This document shows positions 53,916 to 63,950 of a DNA stretch of 64,000 nucleotides, piece after piece. The position numbers and the translations under genes are program-made. The stretch lies in contig OAPG01000022.1 of the NCBI GenBank assembly GCA_900208305.1, positions 186,001 to 250,000 on the forward strand. Direction: 5' to 3'. The notes under the pieces are model-generated. The model did not search any database and was not told the origin of the DNA. It saw only the letters and a program-made list of their open reading frames with translations. Positions within the stretch are counted from its first letter, which is position 1; the number at the start of each line of letters is the position of its first letter. The stretch is from Melanopsichium pennsylvanicum. Its lineage: Eukaryota; Basidiomycota; Ustilaginomycetes; Ustilaginales.

Positions 53916-55394
53916 ATGACAGACGAATCCCGACCCCGGACTCCGGAGCAGACGGGACGACCCCTGTTCCAGACGCTCTATGACACCACGGGTCAATTAC
54001 TGACAAAGATGAAAGACTTCAAGAATCACATCGAGGAAGTTGAAGCCCGACAGAAGAGGACGGACCAGAGCATCGACAGACTCCAGTCGTTGGTGGAACG
54101 TGTGCTCGTCCGCCTGGAGGTATCATACCGCCCAGAGCCGGAGACACCGACGCCTACGGCCCGAAACCGGCCAGACGACGACAAGGGCAACAGAGCTCGC
54201 TTGTACGAGCTCTACTCTACCCCAACCGGGGCTAGACGACAGGTCGCGCCCACGGAACTCCCCCCGGCCTTAGGATTGGCCACCGAAGCAGTGGTAAGTA
54301 GGCCGCCTGAAGAGTCAGCCCCGCAGTCGAAAGACGACGAGGAGGCCAAGTGGCCAACGGAACTCAAGACCCCGTTCCCGAAGATGGACCTCAAGGATAT
54401 GGACATGTTCTTCATCGAGGCTGAGTGGTGGTTCAGAATGAAGGGTATCCGGGACCATGGTAAGATGGTCGCTTACACCAGTCAGTTCCTCGAGGGCAGT
54501 GCTCGAGAATGGTGGAAGTCTAAGCTAAGGGCCGACCGCCAACAGCAAGGCATCCTCTTCAACAACTGGAATATGTTCACACAGAGACTCAAGGAACAAT
54601 ATGGACAGCGAGACCTGAGGCTTGAGGCCATCACGGAGCTTCAGAAGCTGCGTATGCAGGACGACCGTCCCGGCACGGCCACCAGGTACCTTGAACGGTT
54701 TAGGGACCTTGAAGGCCGAGCCAACATTGGCGACCAGGAGCTCGCAAAGTACTACTTCCGCTCAGGACTCTCTCGCAGCCTGCAGGAGAAGTTCGAGCGA
54801 AGCCCACCCCCATCGCTTTGGGAGTGGTACGCCGAGGTTGAAGCCATCGACCGGCAGCGGGTGGTAAACCAGCAAGCCCAACGATGGCACTCGATTCCAC
54901 CAACGGAGTCGTCCAGGCCGGCATACATGCCATCTGGCCCACCGATGGCCGTTAACAGACCCGTTGGAGGACTCCAGGCCACGCCCAAGCCAGCCCAGCA
55001 AGCTCCAAGGGCCAGCTATACCCCTCAGGGTATCCCAATTGCCAATCGGGCGCCGCCTCCCCACCTGGCTCCACGCACCCCTGCTCGAGCTGGACCCACA
55101 ACCGTGGGGAGTGACACTTGCTACATCTGCAAGAAGCCAGGCCACTGGTCCAACAACTGTCCTCAAAAGACAACTCATGCGGTCGTCAGGCCATCAGGAC
55201 CCCGTGTGGGAGCGAACGTTGTCATCGCAGATGAGGAAGGCAGGGAGGATATACAGCAGGAACCTGAGGAGGCCAATTACGAGGGCGAGCCCCAGCTGGA
55301 CCTAGAAGCCGCAGTCTATGACGACGAAGGCACGAGTAACCCCGAAGGAGATCCTGACGACAGGCAGGGAAACGAGAGTGGGGCAGCACACTGA
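53916..55394 (+). CDS. Gag polyprotein, copy A
   Basis: 492 residues from the ATG at 53916 (the frame is open 21 codons earlier, but those read through the leader). It contains an N-terminal coiled-coil region, a retrotransposon capsid-like domain (FPKMDLKDMDMFFIEAEWWF; SAREWWKSKL; TRYLERFRDLE), a Pro-rich linker and one CCHC zinc knuckle, CYICKKPGHWSNNC, for RNA binding, then an acidic tail. Its stop codon overlaps the start of pol as TGATG. Structural protein of the virus-like particle. Confidence 0.9.
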   Translation: MTDESRPRTPEQTGRPLFQTLYDTTGQLLTKMKDFKNHIEEVEARQKRTDQSIDRLQSLVERVLVRLEVSYRPEPETPTPTARNRPDDDKGNRARLYELYSTPTGARRQVAPTELPPALGLATEAVVSRPPEESAPQSKDDEEAKWPTELKTPFPKMDLKDMDMFFIEAEWWFRMKGIRDHGKMVAYTSQFLEGSAREWWKSKLRADRQQQGILFNNWNMFTQRLKEQYGQRDLRLEAITELQKLRMQDDRPGTATRYLERFRDLEGRANIGDQELAKYYFRSGLSRSLQEKFERSPPPSLWEWYAEVEAIDRQRVVNQQAQRWHSIPPTESSRPAYMPSGPPMAVNRPVGGLQATPKPAQQAPRASYTPQGIPIANRAPPPHLAPRTPARAGPTTVGSDTCYICKKPGHWSNNCPQKTTHAVVRPSGPRVGANVVIADEEGREDIQQEPEEANYEGEPQLDLEAAVYDDEGTSNPEGDPDDRQGNESGAAH

Positions 55395-58300
55395 TGGCGT
55401 GTCTTGCCCTACGACCACCTATGCCATCGCAATGCATTGCTCAAGACTGCCAATTCTGTTTCACAGCCACATCGGGTTCCTTGGTACTCGAACTCAAGGG
55501 CACCGTTGAGGGCCATGGAGCTCGCATACTCGCAGATACCGGTGCTGGCTTGTCTATACTTTCACAAGCATTTGTTTCGGACCACAAGATAACCACAAAA
55601 CCTACAAAAACAAGATCGATTCACGGCGTAACGGGTCACAAGATGTACATAGACCATACCGCCGTTGTACAGGTAAGTATCGACCACTATTCACTGGGAC
55701 AGGTGGAAGTAGCGGTCGCCGAGGCGGCGGATTATGACCTTATCATAGGCTATGATCAGTTGCGTAAGCTCCGACCCTCAATCAATTGGGAGGAAGGTCG
55801 AGTGGAGTTTGGGATGACAACAAACGCCGAACCCTGCGAATTTACTCCACAAACCGGGGCCCCACACAAAACCCGATTAAACAATGCGTTTTATCGGATT
55901 TCAAACAAGACCCGACAGGACGGGTCAGTTCAGCGGATTTCAACCAAAACCTGCCAGAACAGGGTGCCGGTTCTGGACTTCAAACTCCACGGTCACGAGT
56001 TTGTATCAGCCAAGCAGCTTCTAAGGGCTGCCGTTGAAGATGGACCCATTGGGTTCATGCTTCTCGACGTTCCGGCAACGTCGTTGCCAGCCTTTGGGTT
56101 TGTCCCTACCGGGGCAGACAAAGGGGTTGACATGGAAGTTGAGAAGGACAAGCCCCCGGAGCAGGTACCGGAGCCTTACCAGGACCTTGCCGAGGTCTTT
56201 AACGAGGTCGAAGCAGACAAGCTACCCCACCGGACCGAACACGACCTCAAGATAGAGCTCGAATCGGGAGCAAAACCTCCTCAAGGCCCGCTCTATCTGA
56301 AGGGTCCTAAGGAGATGGAGGAACTGCGCAAGTACCTTGACGAGAACCTTGCAAAGGGATTCATTCGACCGTCGAAGAGCCCTGCACGCTCGCCAGTCCT
56401 GTTTGTGCCCAAGAAGGACGGGAGCCTACGTCTCTGCGTCGATTACCGTGGTCTCAATGAGATCACAATTAAGAATAGAGCGCCGCTGCCCCTCATTGAG
56501 GAGCAACTATTCTTACTCCGTAATGCAAAGGTATATACTAAGCTGGACCTTAAGGCTGCATATAACCTGGTTCGCATCGCAGACGGCGATGAATGGAAAA
56601 CAGCTTTTGGTACTCAGCTCGGATTGTACGAGTACTTGGTGATGCCGTTCGGGTTGGCCAACGCACCATCGCATTTCCAGTCTCTGATCAACAGTATCTA
56701 TAGAGACATCATTGGCGTGTTTGTTGTCGTATATCTGGATGACTTCCTCATCTTCAGCAACAATGAGGAGGAGCACATCGATCACGTCCGGGAGGTCTTG
56801 GAGAGGCTTCGAGCCAACCGGCTCTTTGCCAAGCTCTCAAAATGCACTTTCCATACAGATCAGGTCGAGTTCCTGGGGTACATCATTAAGCCAGGAGGGA
56901 TTGAAATGGACCCCGAGAAGGTACGAACCATTCAGGAGTGGCCGATGCCAGCCTCTATACACGATATCCAGCGATTCCTAGGGTTTGCCAACTTCTATAG
57001 GAGGTTCATTGCTCATTTTGCACGAATTGCAAGGCCTCTCACCTCGTTGGTCAAGCCGACGGAGAGGTTCAAGAAGTTTGAGCTGCCAGAGGATGCCCAA
57101 CACGCTTTCCACAAGCTCATTGAGGCCTTCACAACGGCCGGAGTACTCAAGCATTTCAATTACCATCTGCCGACTCGCCTAGAGACTGACGCTAGCGATT
57201 TTGCCATAGCAGGAGTCTTGAAGCAGGAGCACAAGAAACGTTGGCACCCTGTGGCCTATTACTCAAGAAAGATGCAACCAGCCGAAAGGAACTATGAGAT
57301 CCATGATAAGGAACTCCTCGCCGTCGTGGCGTGCCTGCAGCAATGGCGACATATGCTGGCAGGATTGCCAAGTCAGCTGGTCATCTACACGGATCATGAA
57401 GCCCTCAAATACTTCAAGTCACAGAGGCGTATAAACGGGCGACAAGCTCGCTGGGCGGTAGTGCTCGCCGACTACGACTTTGTGCTCCATTACAGGCCTG
57501 GCAACAAAGGTGGAGAGCCTGATGCACTCACTCAGCGATCGGACATGCAACCGGCAGGAATGGAGAAAGAGCACAACATGCGGCAGCTGCTGCCGGCAAG
57601 CGTGTTTGAATCGCCGGAAGGAAATCCAAATCAGCATGAAAGCGTGGTAGCTTACCCGATTTTGACGCGAAATCGGATAAAACATGGTACAACCACCGGA
57701 TCTCAACTTGAGACCCGGTTAAGGACGACGATACCAACCATGGAGGAGATAGCCACGGGAGGCTTGATGAGTCTCATCCGGACATTCCAACCACTGGACA
57801 AGCAGCTTAAGGAAATACACCAACACACCCCGTTTGAAATTAAGGATGGGTTATGGTATAAGAATGGGCGCATCGTGGTACCAAGAGTCACCCTCGGCGG
57901 CCGTAAGGGCAAAGCAAGGCCACAGGTAGCCAAACAATCGCTATCTGTGGAACATTTAAGGTACATGGTAATGACACAGTGCCACGATGGGATCAATGCG
58001 GGCCACGTTGGGCGAGACGCTACCTTAGACCTTGCCCGCAGACACTACTGGTGGCCAGGCATGGCCGCTTGGGTGGCAGACTATGTGGCAAGCTGCCCTG
58101 TGTGTGCGAGATACAAGACGCCGCGCCACAAACCATATGGCTTGTTGCAGCCGCTATCGACACCAGAGAGACCTTGGGGGTCGATATCCCTCAATTTCAT
58201 CGAAGGCTTGCCGAGCTCAAGTGGTTTTGATTCCATACTGGTTGTGGTTGACCGGCTTTCAAAACTTGCAGTCGTAATGCCAACGCATAAGACAGCAACG

Positions 58301-58600
58301 TCGAAGGACACGGTTGAGCTACTGCAGGCACATGTATTTAAGAGGTTCGGGGTGCCTGAACATATCGTATCGGACCGAGGACGACAATTCATCTCTGCGA
58401 TCTGGAAGGATTTTGCTCAACAGCACAACATCAAACACTCTTTGAGCACCGCATATCATCCTCAGACAGACGGTCAAACGGAACGGGTGCATCAAGTTGT
58501 CGAGCAGTACTTGCGTATCTATTGCAACTACGAGCAAGATAACTGGGCAAGTGTCAGGGGGCGTTGTGCCAAACTCAAGCTTTGCGCCAAGATCCGCTGA
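55394..58600 (+). pseudogene. Pol polyprotein, copy A, truncated in integrase
   Basis: Starts with ATG overlapping the gag stop. Order: aspartic protease (ADTGAGLSIL), a linker, reverse transcriptase (YLDDFL catalytic box, PFGLANAPSHF), RNase H (TDASDFAIAGVL), integrase zinc finger H-H-C-C (HVGRDATLDLARRHYWW; CPVCARYK) and part of the core. At the position of the first catalytic aspartate copy A reads SLNFIEG where copy B has SLDFIEG. After codon 1052 the frame continues for 16 codons into antisense leader sequence and stops at 58600. Non-functional as integrase, although protease, RT and RNase H look intact. Confidence 0.9.
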
Positions 58601-59654
58601 AACCGTCTGTTTTAGCGTGTTTGAGATTGAGACCTGATAAGCAGGCCGGTTCTATTGTGTTTCGCTATGAGACCTGCTGCGCAACTCTTGAGCTGACTGA
58701 CCACTGTGAACACTCCGTTCAGAGGTAATGCGGCTCGTCTGTGTGTTGTAAGACCTTCACGATGCACGAGTGCTCTTGATGCAAGTGTTGGTCACCGTCA
58801 GGGACTGCTTCGGATGGTCTTGAAGCTGTCGTGATAATGAATTGGCTACGGTGGAGGTTCCGTGACCGCGGTTGAGGTTCCGCCTACAGTTGAGGTGCTG
58901 TAGTGTCAGTGATGGTGCTGACAATCGTCGATGAAGCTTGTCTCCTTATACTGAGGAGAACACAGACACTGGATAGCTGCAATACCGTATGATTGCAGCT
59001 GCTGACGAGAACTATATACTGAGTAACTGATAACAACTTGTAAAGTAAAGACTGGGTTAATATCAAGTAGAGTGGATGAGTCCCGCTCCTCCACGACTGT
59101 AAAGACTGTGTTCTTATATACCTATGGCCCTCCAGGGGCTCCCCTTTGTCCGCTATGACCCTGGTACACCAGAGTATCAATGGCCACCAGAGTTTCGACG
59201 TGTCCGCGAGCTTGGGCCCCGTGCTAATCAATGCCGACTGTCATCAACTATGACAACCACAAGCTTGGGCCCTGTGTTAAACAATGCTGACTGCCCTCAA
59301 CTATGACAACCACGAGCTTGGGCCCCGTGTTAAACAATACCAACTGCCAGCAACCATGTCGCCCTTGAGCTTGGGCCCCGTGCTAACCAGTGCTGGCTGT
59401 CAGCAACCATGACACACACAGCGGGCGGTAGCTTGGGCCCCGTGCTAACCAGTGCTGGCTGTCAGCAACCATGACACACACAGCGGACGGTCCTACATCA
59501 TGTTGCACCCTTCCATCAGGCCTCCTGTACCAGACGGAGGCTGTCAGAGGGCGTTGCACTGATATCGGATGAAACCACGTGTTCTAGCGGATGTCAACCT
59601 GAAACCCGATAGAACACAGTGTTTCACCGGGTTTGAAATCCACCTCCGGTAACA
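58552..59654 (-). mobile_element. Inverted LTR plus 5' leader joining copies A and B
   Basis: Reverse complement of 52790-53879. On the minus strand it reads LTR (59654 to about 58689) and then 137 bp of 5' leader, ending abruptly at 58552 just before the gag start. The LTR serves as the 3' LTR of copy B; the leader after it implies a second element in tandem behind that LTR which was then cut at the junction. Relative to the LTR of copy A it lacks about 49 bp near its start and has one more minisatellite unit. Confidence 0.85.
59209..59490 (-). repeat. LTR minisatellite, five copies
   Basis: Units marked by AGCTTGGGCCC at 59209, 59262, 59314, 59368 and 59430. The last spacing is 62 bp, where the unit also repeats a CACACACAGCGG segment. 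Confidence 0.9.
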
Positions 59655-60110
59655 CTACCCCCCTTCCAAGAACCGAGCTCCTGCGAGGTAATGAAGTCCG
59701 GCGGCGCAGAGAACTTAGCTTCTACCAGCCCTTATCCTCGGTGTACAACTCTTCTTTTGCAATGGTCTTCATCATCTATTCCTATATCACCACGATCCTC
59801 CTGTGCAATCTTAATGCAACAGACTCGCCTGTATCATGTTGTAATTGCAATGTCTTGTTCCTTCTTACCATGTTTGTGTTGAAAAGCCTGTGACGTCGCC
59901 AACCGTCGCCTTCCACTTTCAGCCCCAGTGTATGAGATCCGATAGAATTACCACTTTAAGCGGGTTTCAACTGAGATCGGCTGCAGAGGGTTGTTTTATC
60001 GGATTTCAACTGAATTCGGATAAAACAGCGCGTTTTACTGGGTCTGAGATTCAAACCTAGCTTTCGCGATGCTTTGTCCCAAGGCAATCCGGGGCGGTTT
60101 TATGGTACTT
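59655..60110 (-). mobile_element. 3' UTR and polypurine tract of copy B
   Basis: On the minus strand the LTR start TGTTACC is directly preceded by TTGGAAGGGGGGTAG (59655-59669), a polypurine tract that primes plus-strand synthesis. The rest is the untranslated region after pol and contains strong short palindromes (59993-60037). Confidence 0.85.
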
Positions 60111-63100
60111 CTACGCCGTCCCCCCCTCCAATCGCTCATACTCCTGGATGAGTTGGGGGGCGTTGACCGCCTCTGCTGGTTCCCATGAAGCTGCTTCCTC
60201 GGGATACCCTTTCCACTGGACCAAGTATTCCACCTGGCCTTGTCGCCGACGTATGTCAACAATGGCTTCCACTTCAAATTCCAAGTCCTCATCATGCAAT
60301 GTCGGATATGGTTGTATCGTTGAGCGTCCTTCTAGTTTGCTATCCTTTGTACGCTCAAGCATTGAGACATGGAAGACGTTGTGAACCCTGACTGAACTTG
60401 GTAATTGAATTCGGTACGCCCTGCGGCCAATTCGCTCAATCACCGGGAATGGTCCAGCAAACCTAGTGTTGAGCTTCGCTGTAGGTCGCCGAGTGGCCCA
60501 GTTCTTGGTACTGACGTAAACCCTGTCACCGACCTTGAACTCTATGTCCTTTCGTTTCCGGTTGTATTGTTCGACTGCCCGCGACTGTGCTTGCCTGGCT
60601 TGTTCTTGAAGGTATCGTACTAGCTCTTTGTTGGTTTTGGCAAATTCTTGGCGCTTGGGGTCCAGTATTCCCACTTGTTCTGGTAGCTCTGGGTGCATTT
60701 TAGGGTTCCACCCATAGCATGCAAAGAACGGGGACACCCCAATGCTGCTATGGACGGTGTTGTTATACACAAACTCCGCCATTGGCAACAAGCTTGCCCA
60801 GTTATCTTGCTCGTAGTTGCAATAGATACGCAAGTACTGCTCGACAACTTGATTCACCCGTTCCGTTTGACCGTCTGTCTGAGGATGATATGCGGTGCTC
60901 AAAGAGTGTTTGATGTTGTGCTGTTGAGCAAAATCCTTCCAGATCGCAGAGATGAATTGTCGTCCTCGGTCCGATACGATATGTTCAGGCACCCCGAACC
61001 TCTTAAATACATGTGCCTGCAGTAGCTCGACCGTGTCCTTCGACGTTGCTGTCTTATGCGTTGGCATTACGACTGCAAGTTTTGAAAGCCGGTCAACCAC
61101 AACCAGTATGGAATCAAAACCACTTGAGCTCGGCAAGCCTTCGATGAAATCGAGGGATATCGACCCCCAAGGTCTCTCTGGTGTCGATAGCGGCTGCAAC
61201 AAGCCATATGGTTTGTGGCGCGGCGTCTTGTATCTCGCACACACAGGGCAGCTTGCCACATAGTCTGCCACCCAAGCGGCCATGCCTGGCCACCAGTAGT
61301 GTCTGCGGGCAAGGTCTAAGGTAGCGTCTCGCCCAACGTGGCCCGCATTGATCCCATCGTGGCACTGTGTCATTACCATGTACCTTAAATGTTCCACAGA
61401 TAGCGATTGTTTGGCTACCTGTGGCCTTGCTTTGCCCTTACGGCCGCCGAGGGTGACTCTTGGTACCACGATGCGCCCATTCTTATACCATAACCCATCC
61501 TTAATTTCAAACGGGGTGTGTTGGTGTATTTCCTTAAGCTGCTTGTCCAGTGGTTGGAATGTCCGGATGAGACTCATCAAGCCTCCCGTGGCTATCTCCT
61601 CCATGGTTGGTATCGTCGTCCTTAACCGGGTCTCAAGTTGAGATCCGGTGGTTGTACCATGTTTTATCCGATTTCGCGTCAAAATCGGGTAAGCTACCAC
61701 GCTTTCATGCTGATTTGGATTTCCTTCCGGCGATTCAAACACGCTTGCCGGCAGCAGCTGCCGCATGTTGTGCTCTTTCTCCATTCCTGCCGGTTGCATG
61801 TCCGATCGCTGAGTGAGTGCATCAGGCTCTCCACCTTTGTTGCCAGGCCTGTAATGGAGCACAAAGTCGTAGTCGGCGAGCACTACCGCCCAGCAAGCTT
61901 GTCGCCCGTTTATACGCCTCTGTGACTTGAAGTATTTGAGGGCTTCATGATCCGTGTAGATGACCAGCTGACTTGGCAATCCTGCCAGCATATGTCGCCA
62001 TTGCTGCAGGCACGCCACGACGGCGAGGAGTTCCTTATCATGGATCTCATAGTTCCTTTCGGCTGGTTGCATCTTTCTTGAGTAATAGGCCACAGGGTGC
62101 CAACGTTTCTTGTGCTCCTGCTTCAAGACTCCTGCTATGGCAAAATCGCTAGCGTCAGTCTCTAGGCGAGTCGGCAGATGGTAATTGAAATGCTTGAGTA
62201 CTCCGGCCGTTGTGAAGGCCTCAATGAGCTTGTGGAAAGCGTGTTGGGCATCCTCTGGCAGCTCAAACTTCTTGAACCTCTCCGTCGGCTTGACCAACGA
62301 GGTGAGAGGCCTTGCAATTCGTGCAAAATGAGCAATGAACCTCCTATAGAAGTTGGCAAACCCTAGGAATCGCTGGATATCGTGTATAGAGGCTGGCATC
62401 GGCCACTCCTGAATGGTTCGTACCTTCTCGGGGTCCATTTCAATCCCTCCTGGCTTAATGATGTACCCCAGGAACTCGACCTGATCTGTATGGAAAGTGC
62501 ATTTTGAGAGCTTGGCAAAGAGCTGGTTGGCTCGAAGCCTCTCCAAGACCTCCCGGACGTGATCGATGTGCTCCTCCTCATTGTTGCTGAAGATGAGGAA
62601 GTCATCCAGATATACGACAACAAACACGCCAATGATGTCTCTATAGATACTGTTGATCAGAGACTGGAAATGCGATGGTGCGTTGGCCAACCCGAACGGC
62701 ATCACCAAGTACTCGTACAATCCGAGCTGAGTACCAAAAGCTGTTTTCCATTCATCGCCGTCTGCGATGCGAACCAGGTTATATGCAGCCTTAAGGTCCA
62801 GCTTAGTATATACCTTTGCATTACGGAGTAAGAATAGTTGCTCCTCAATGAGGGGCAGCGGCGCTCTATTCTTAATTGTGATCTCATTGAGACCACGGTA
62901 ATCGACGCAGAGACGTAGGCTCCCGTCCTTCTTGGGCACAAACAGGACTGGCGAGCGTGCAGGGCTCTTCGACGGTCGAATGAATCCCTTTGCAAGGTTC
63001 TCGTCAAGGTACTTGCGCAGTTCCTCCATCTCCTTAGGACCCTTCAGATAGAGCGGGCCTTGAGGAGGTTTTGCTCCCGATTCGAGCTCTATCTTGAGGT

Positions 63101-63950
63101 CGTGTTCGGTCCGGTGGGGTAGCTTGTCTGCTTCAACCTCGTTAAAGACCTCGGCAAGGTCCTGGTAAGGCTCCGGTACCTGCTCCGGGGGCTTGTCCTT
63201 CTCAACTTCCATGTCAACCCCTTTGTCTGCCCCGGTAGGGACAAACCCAAAGGCTGGCAACGACGTTGCCGGAACGTCGAGAAGCATGAACCCAATGGGT
63301 CCATCTTCAACGGCAGCCCTTAGAAGCTGCTTGGCTGATACAAACTCGTGACCGTGGAGTTTGAAGTCCAGAACCGGCACCCTGTTCTGGCAGGTTTTGG
63401 TTGAAATCCGCTGAACTGACCCGTCCTGTCGGGTCTTGTTTGAAATCCGATAAAACGCATTGTTTAATCGGGTTTTGTGTGGGGCCCCGGTTTGTGGAGT
63501 AAATTCGCAGGGTTCGGCGTTCGTTGTCATCCCAAACTCCACTCGACCTTCCTCCCAATTGATTGAGGGTCGGAGCTTACGCAACTGATCATAGCCTATG
63601 ATAAGGTCATAATCCGCCGCCTCGGCGACCGCTACTTCCACCTGTCCCAGTGAATAGTGGTCGATACTTACCTGTACAACGGCGGTATGGTCTATGTACA
63701 TCTTGTGACCCGTTACGCCGTGAATCGATCTTGTTTTTGTAGGTTTTGTGGTTATCTTGTGGTCCGAAACAAATGCTTGTGAAAGTATAGACAAGCCAGC
63801 ACCGGTATCTGCGAGTATGCGAGCTCCATGGCCCTCAACGGTGCCCTTGAGTTCGAGTACCAAGGAACCCGATGTGGCTGTGAAACAGAATTGGCAGTCT
63901 TGAGCAATGCATTGCGATGGCATAGGTGGTCGTAGGGCAAGACACGCCAT
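60111..63950 (-). CDS. Pol polyprotein, copy B, complete, with chromodomain
   Basis: 1279 residues with no stop or frameshift: protease (ADTGAGLS), reverse transcriptase (YLDDFL), RNase H (TDASDF), integrase with HHCC finger and intact DDE core (SLDFIEG; VSDRGRQFIS; the third acidic residue in the QTDGQTERVNQ segment), then GPF-type integrase C-terminus (RFAGPFPVIERIG) and a chromodomain (VEYLVQWKGYPEEAASWEP). The chromodomain marks it as a chromovirus, a clade whose integrase is steered to modified chromatin. Its ATG overlaps the gag stop as TGATG. All visible catalytic residues are present, so this copy may be active if its gag is intact. Confidence 0.93.
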   Translation of the reverse strand: MACLALRPPMPSQCIAQDCQFCFTATSGSLVLELKGTVEGHGARILADTGAGLSILSQAFVSDHKITTKPTKTRSIHGVTGHKMYIDHTAVVQVSIDHYSLGQVEVAVAEAADYDLIIGYDQLRKLRPSINWEEGRVEFGMTTNAEPCEFTPQTGAPHKTRLNNAFYRISNKTRQDGSVQRISTKTCQNRVPVLDFKLHGHEFVSAKQLLRAAVEDGPIGFMLLDVPATSLPAFGFVPTGADKGVDMEVEKDKPPEQVPEPYQDLAEVFNEVEADKLPHRTEHDLKIELESGAKPPQGPLYLKGPKEMEELRKYLDENLAKGFIRPSKSPARSPVLFVPKKDGSLRLCVDYRGLNEITIKNRAPLPLIEEQLFLLRNAKVYTKLDLKAAYNLVRIADGDEWKTAFGTQLGLYEYLVMPFGLANAPSHFQSLINSIYRDIIGVFVVVYLDDFLIFSNNEEEHIDHVREVLERLRANQLFAKLSKCTFHTDQVEFLGYIIKPGGIEMDPEKVRTIQEWPMPASIHDIQRFLGFANFYRRFIAHFARIARPLTSLVKPTERFKKFELPEDAQHAFHKLIEAFTTAGVLKHFNYHLPTRLETDASDFAIAGVLKQEHKKRWHPVAYYSRKMQPAERNYEIHDKELLAVVACLQQWRHMLAGLPSQLVIYTDHEALKYFKSQRRINGRQACWAVVLADYDFVLHYRPGNKGGEPDALTQRSDMQPAGMEKEHNMRQLLPASVFESPEGNPNQHESVVAYPILTRNRIKHGTTTGSQLETRLRTTIPTMEEIATGGLMSLIRTFQPLDKQLKEIHQHTPFEIKDGLWYKNGRIVVPRVTLGGRKGKARPQVAKQSLSVEHLRYMVMTQCHDGINAGHVGRDATLDLARRHYWWPGMAAWVADYVASCPVCARYKTPRHKPYGLLQPLSTPERPWGSISLDFIEGLPSSSGFDSILVVVDRLSKLAVVMPTHKTATSKDTVELLQAHVFKRFGVPEHIVSDRGRQFISAIWKDFAQQHNIKHSLSTAYHPQTDGQTERVNQVVEQYLRIYCNYEQDNWASLLPMAEFVYNNTVHSSIGVSPFFACYGWNPKMHPELPEQVGILDPKRQEFAKTNKELVRYLQEQARQAQSRAVEQYNRKRKDIEFKVGDRVYVSTKNWATRRPTAKLNTRFAGPFPVIERIGRRAYRIQLPSSVRVHNVFHVSMLERTKDSKLEGRSTIQPYPTLHDEDLEFEVEAIVDIRRRQGQVEYLVQWKGYPEEAASWEPAEAVNAPQLIQEYERLEGGTA

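Larger units (their letters stand above)
52790..58551 (+). mobile_element. Ty3/gypsy chromovirus-type LTR retrotransposon, copy A, 3'-truncated
   Basis: 5' LTR starting TGTTACCGGAGG at 52790, a leader, gag (53916-55394) and pol (from 55394). Homology to the intact pol of copy B stops at 58551, inside the integrase core, where the sequence switches to an inverted leader and LTR. It therefore lacks the integrase C-terminus, chromodomain and its own 3' LTR, and cannot be autonomous. It is nearly identical to copy B over the shared part, so insertion or duplication is recent. Confidence 0.92.

Noticed and set aside
58552..58600. C-terminal 16 residues of copy A pol as a novel domain
   Set aside because: They are translated antisense leader sequence after the junction, not an evolved protein segment.
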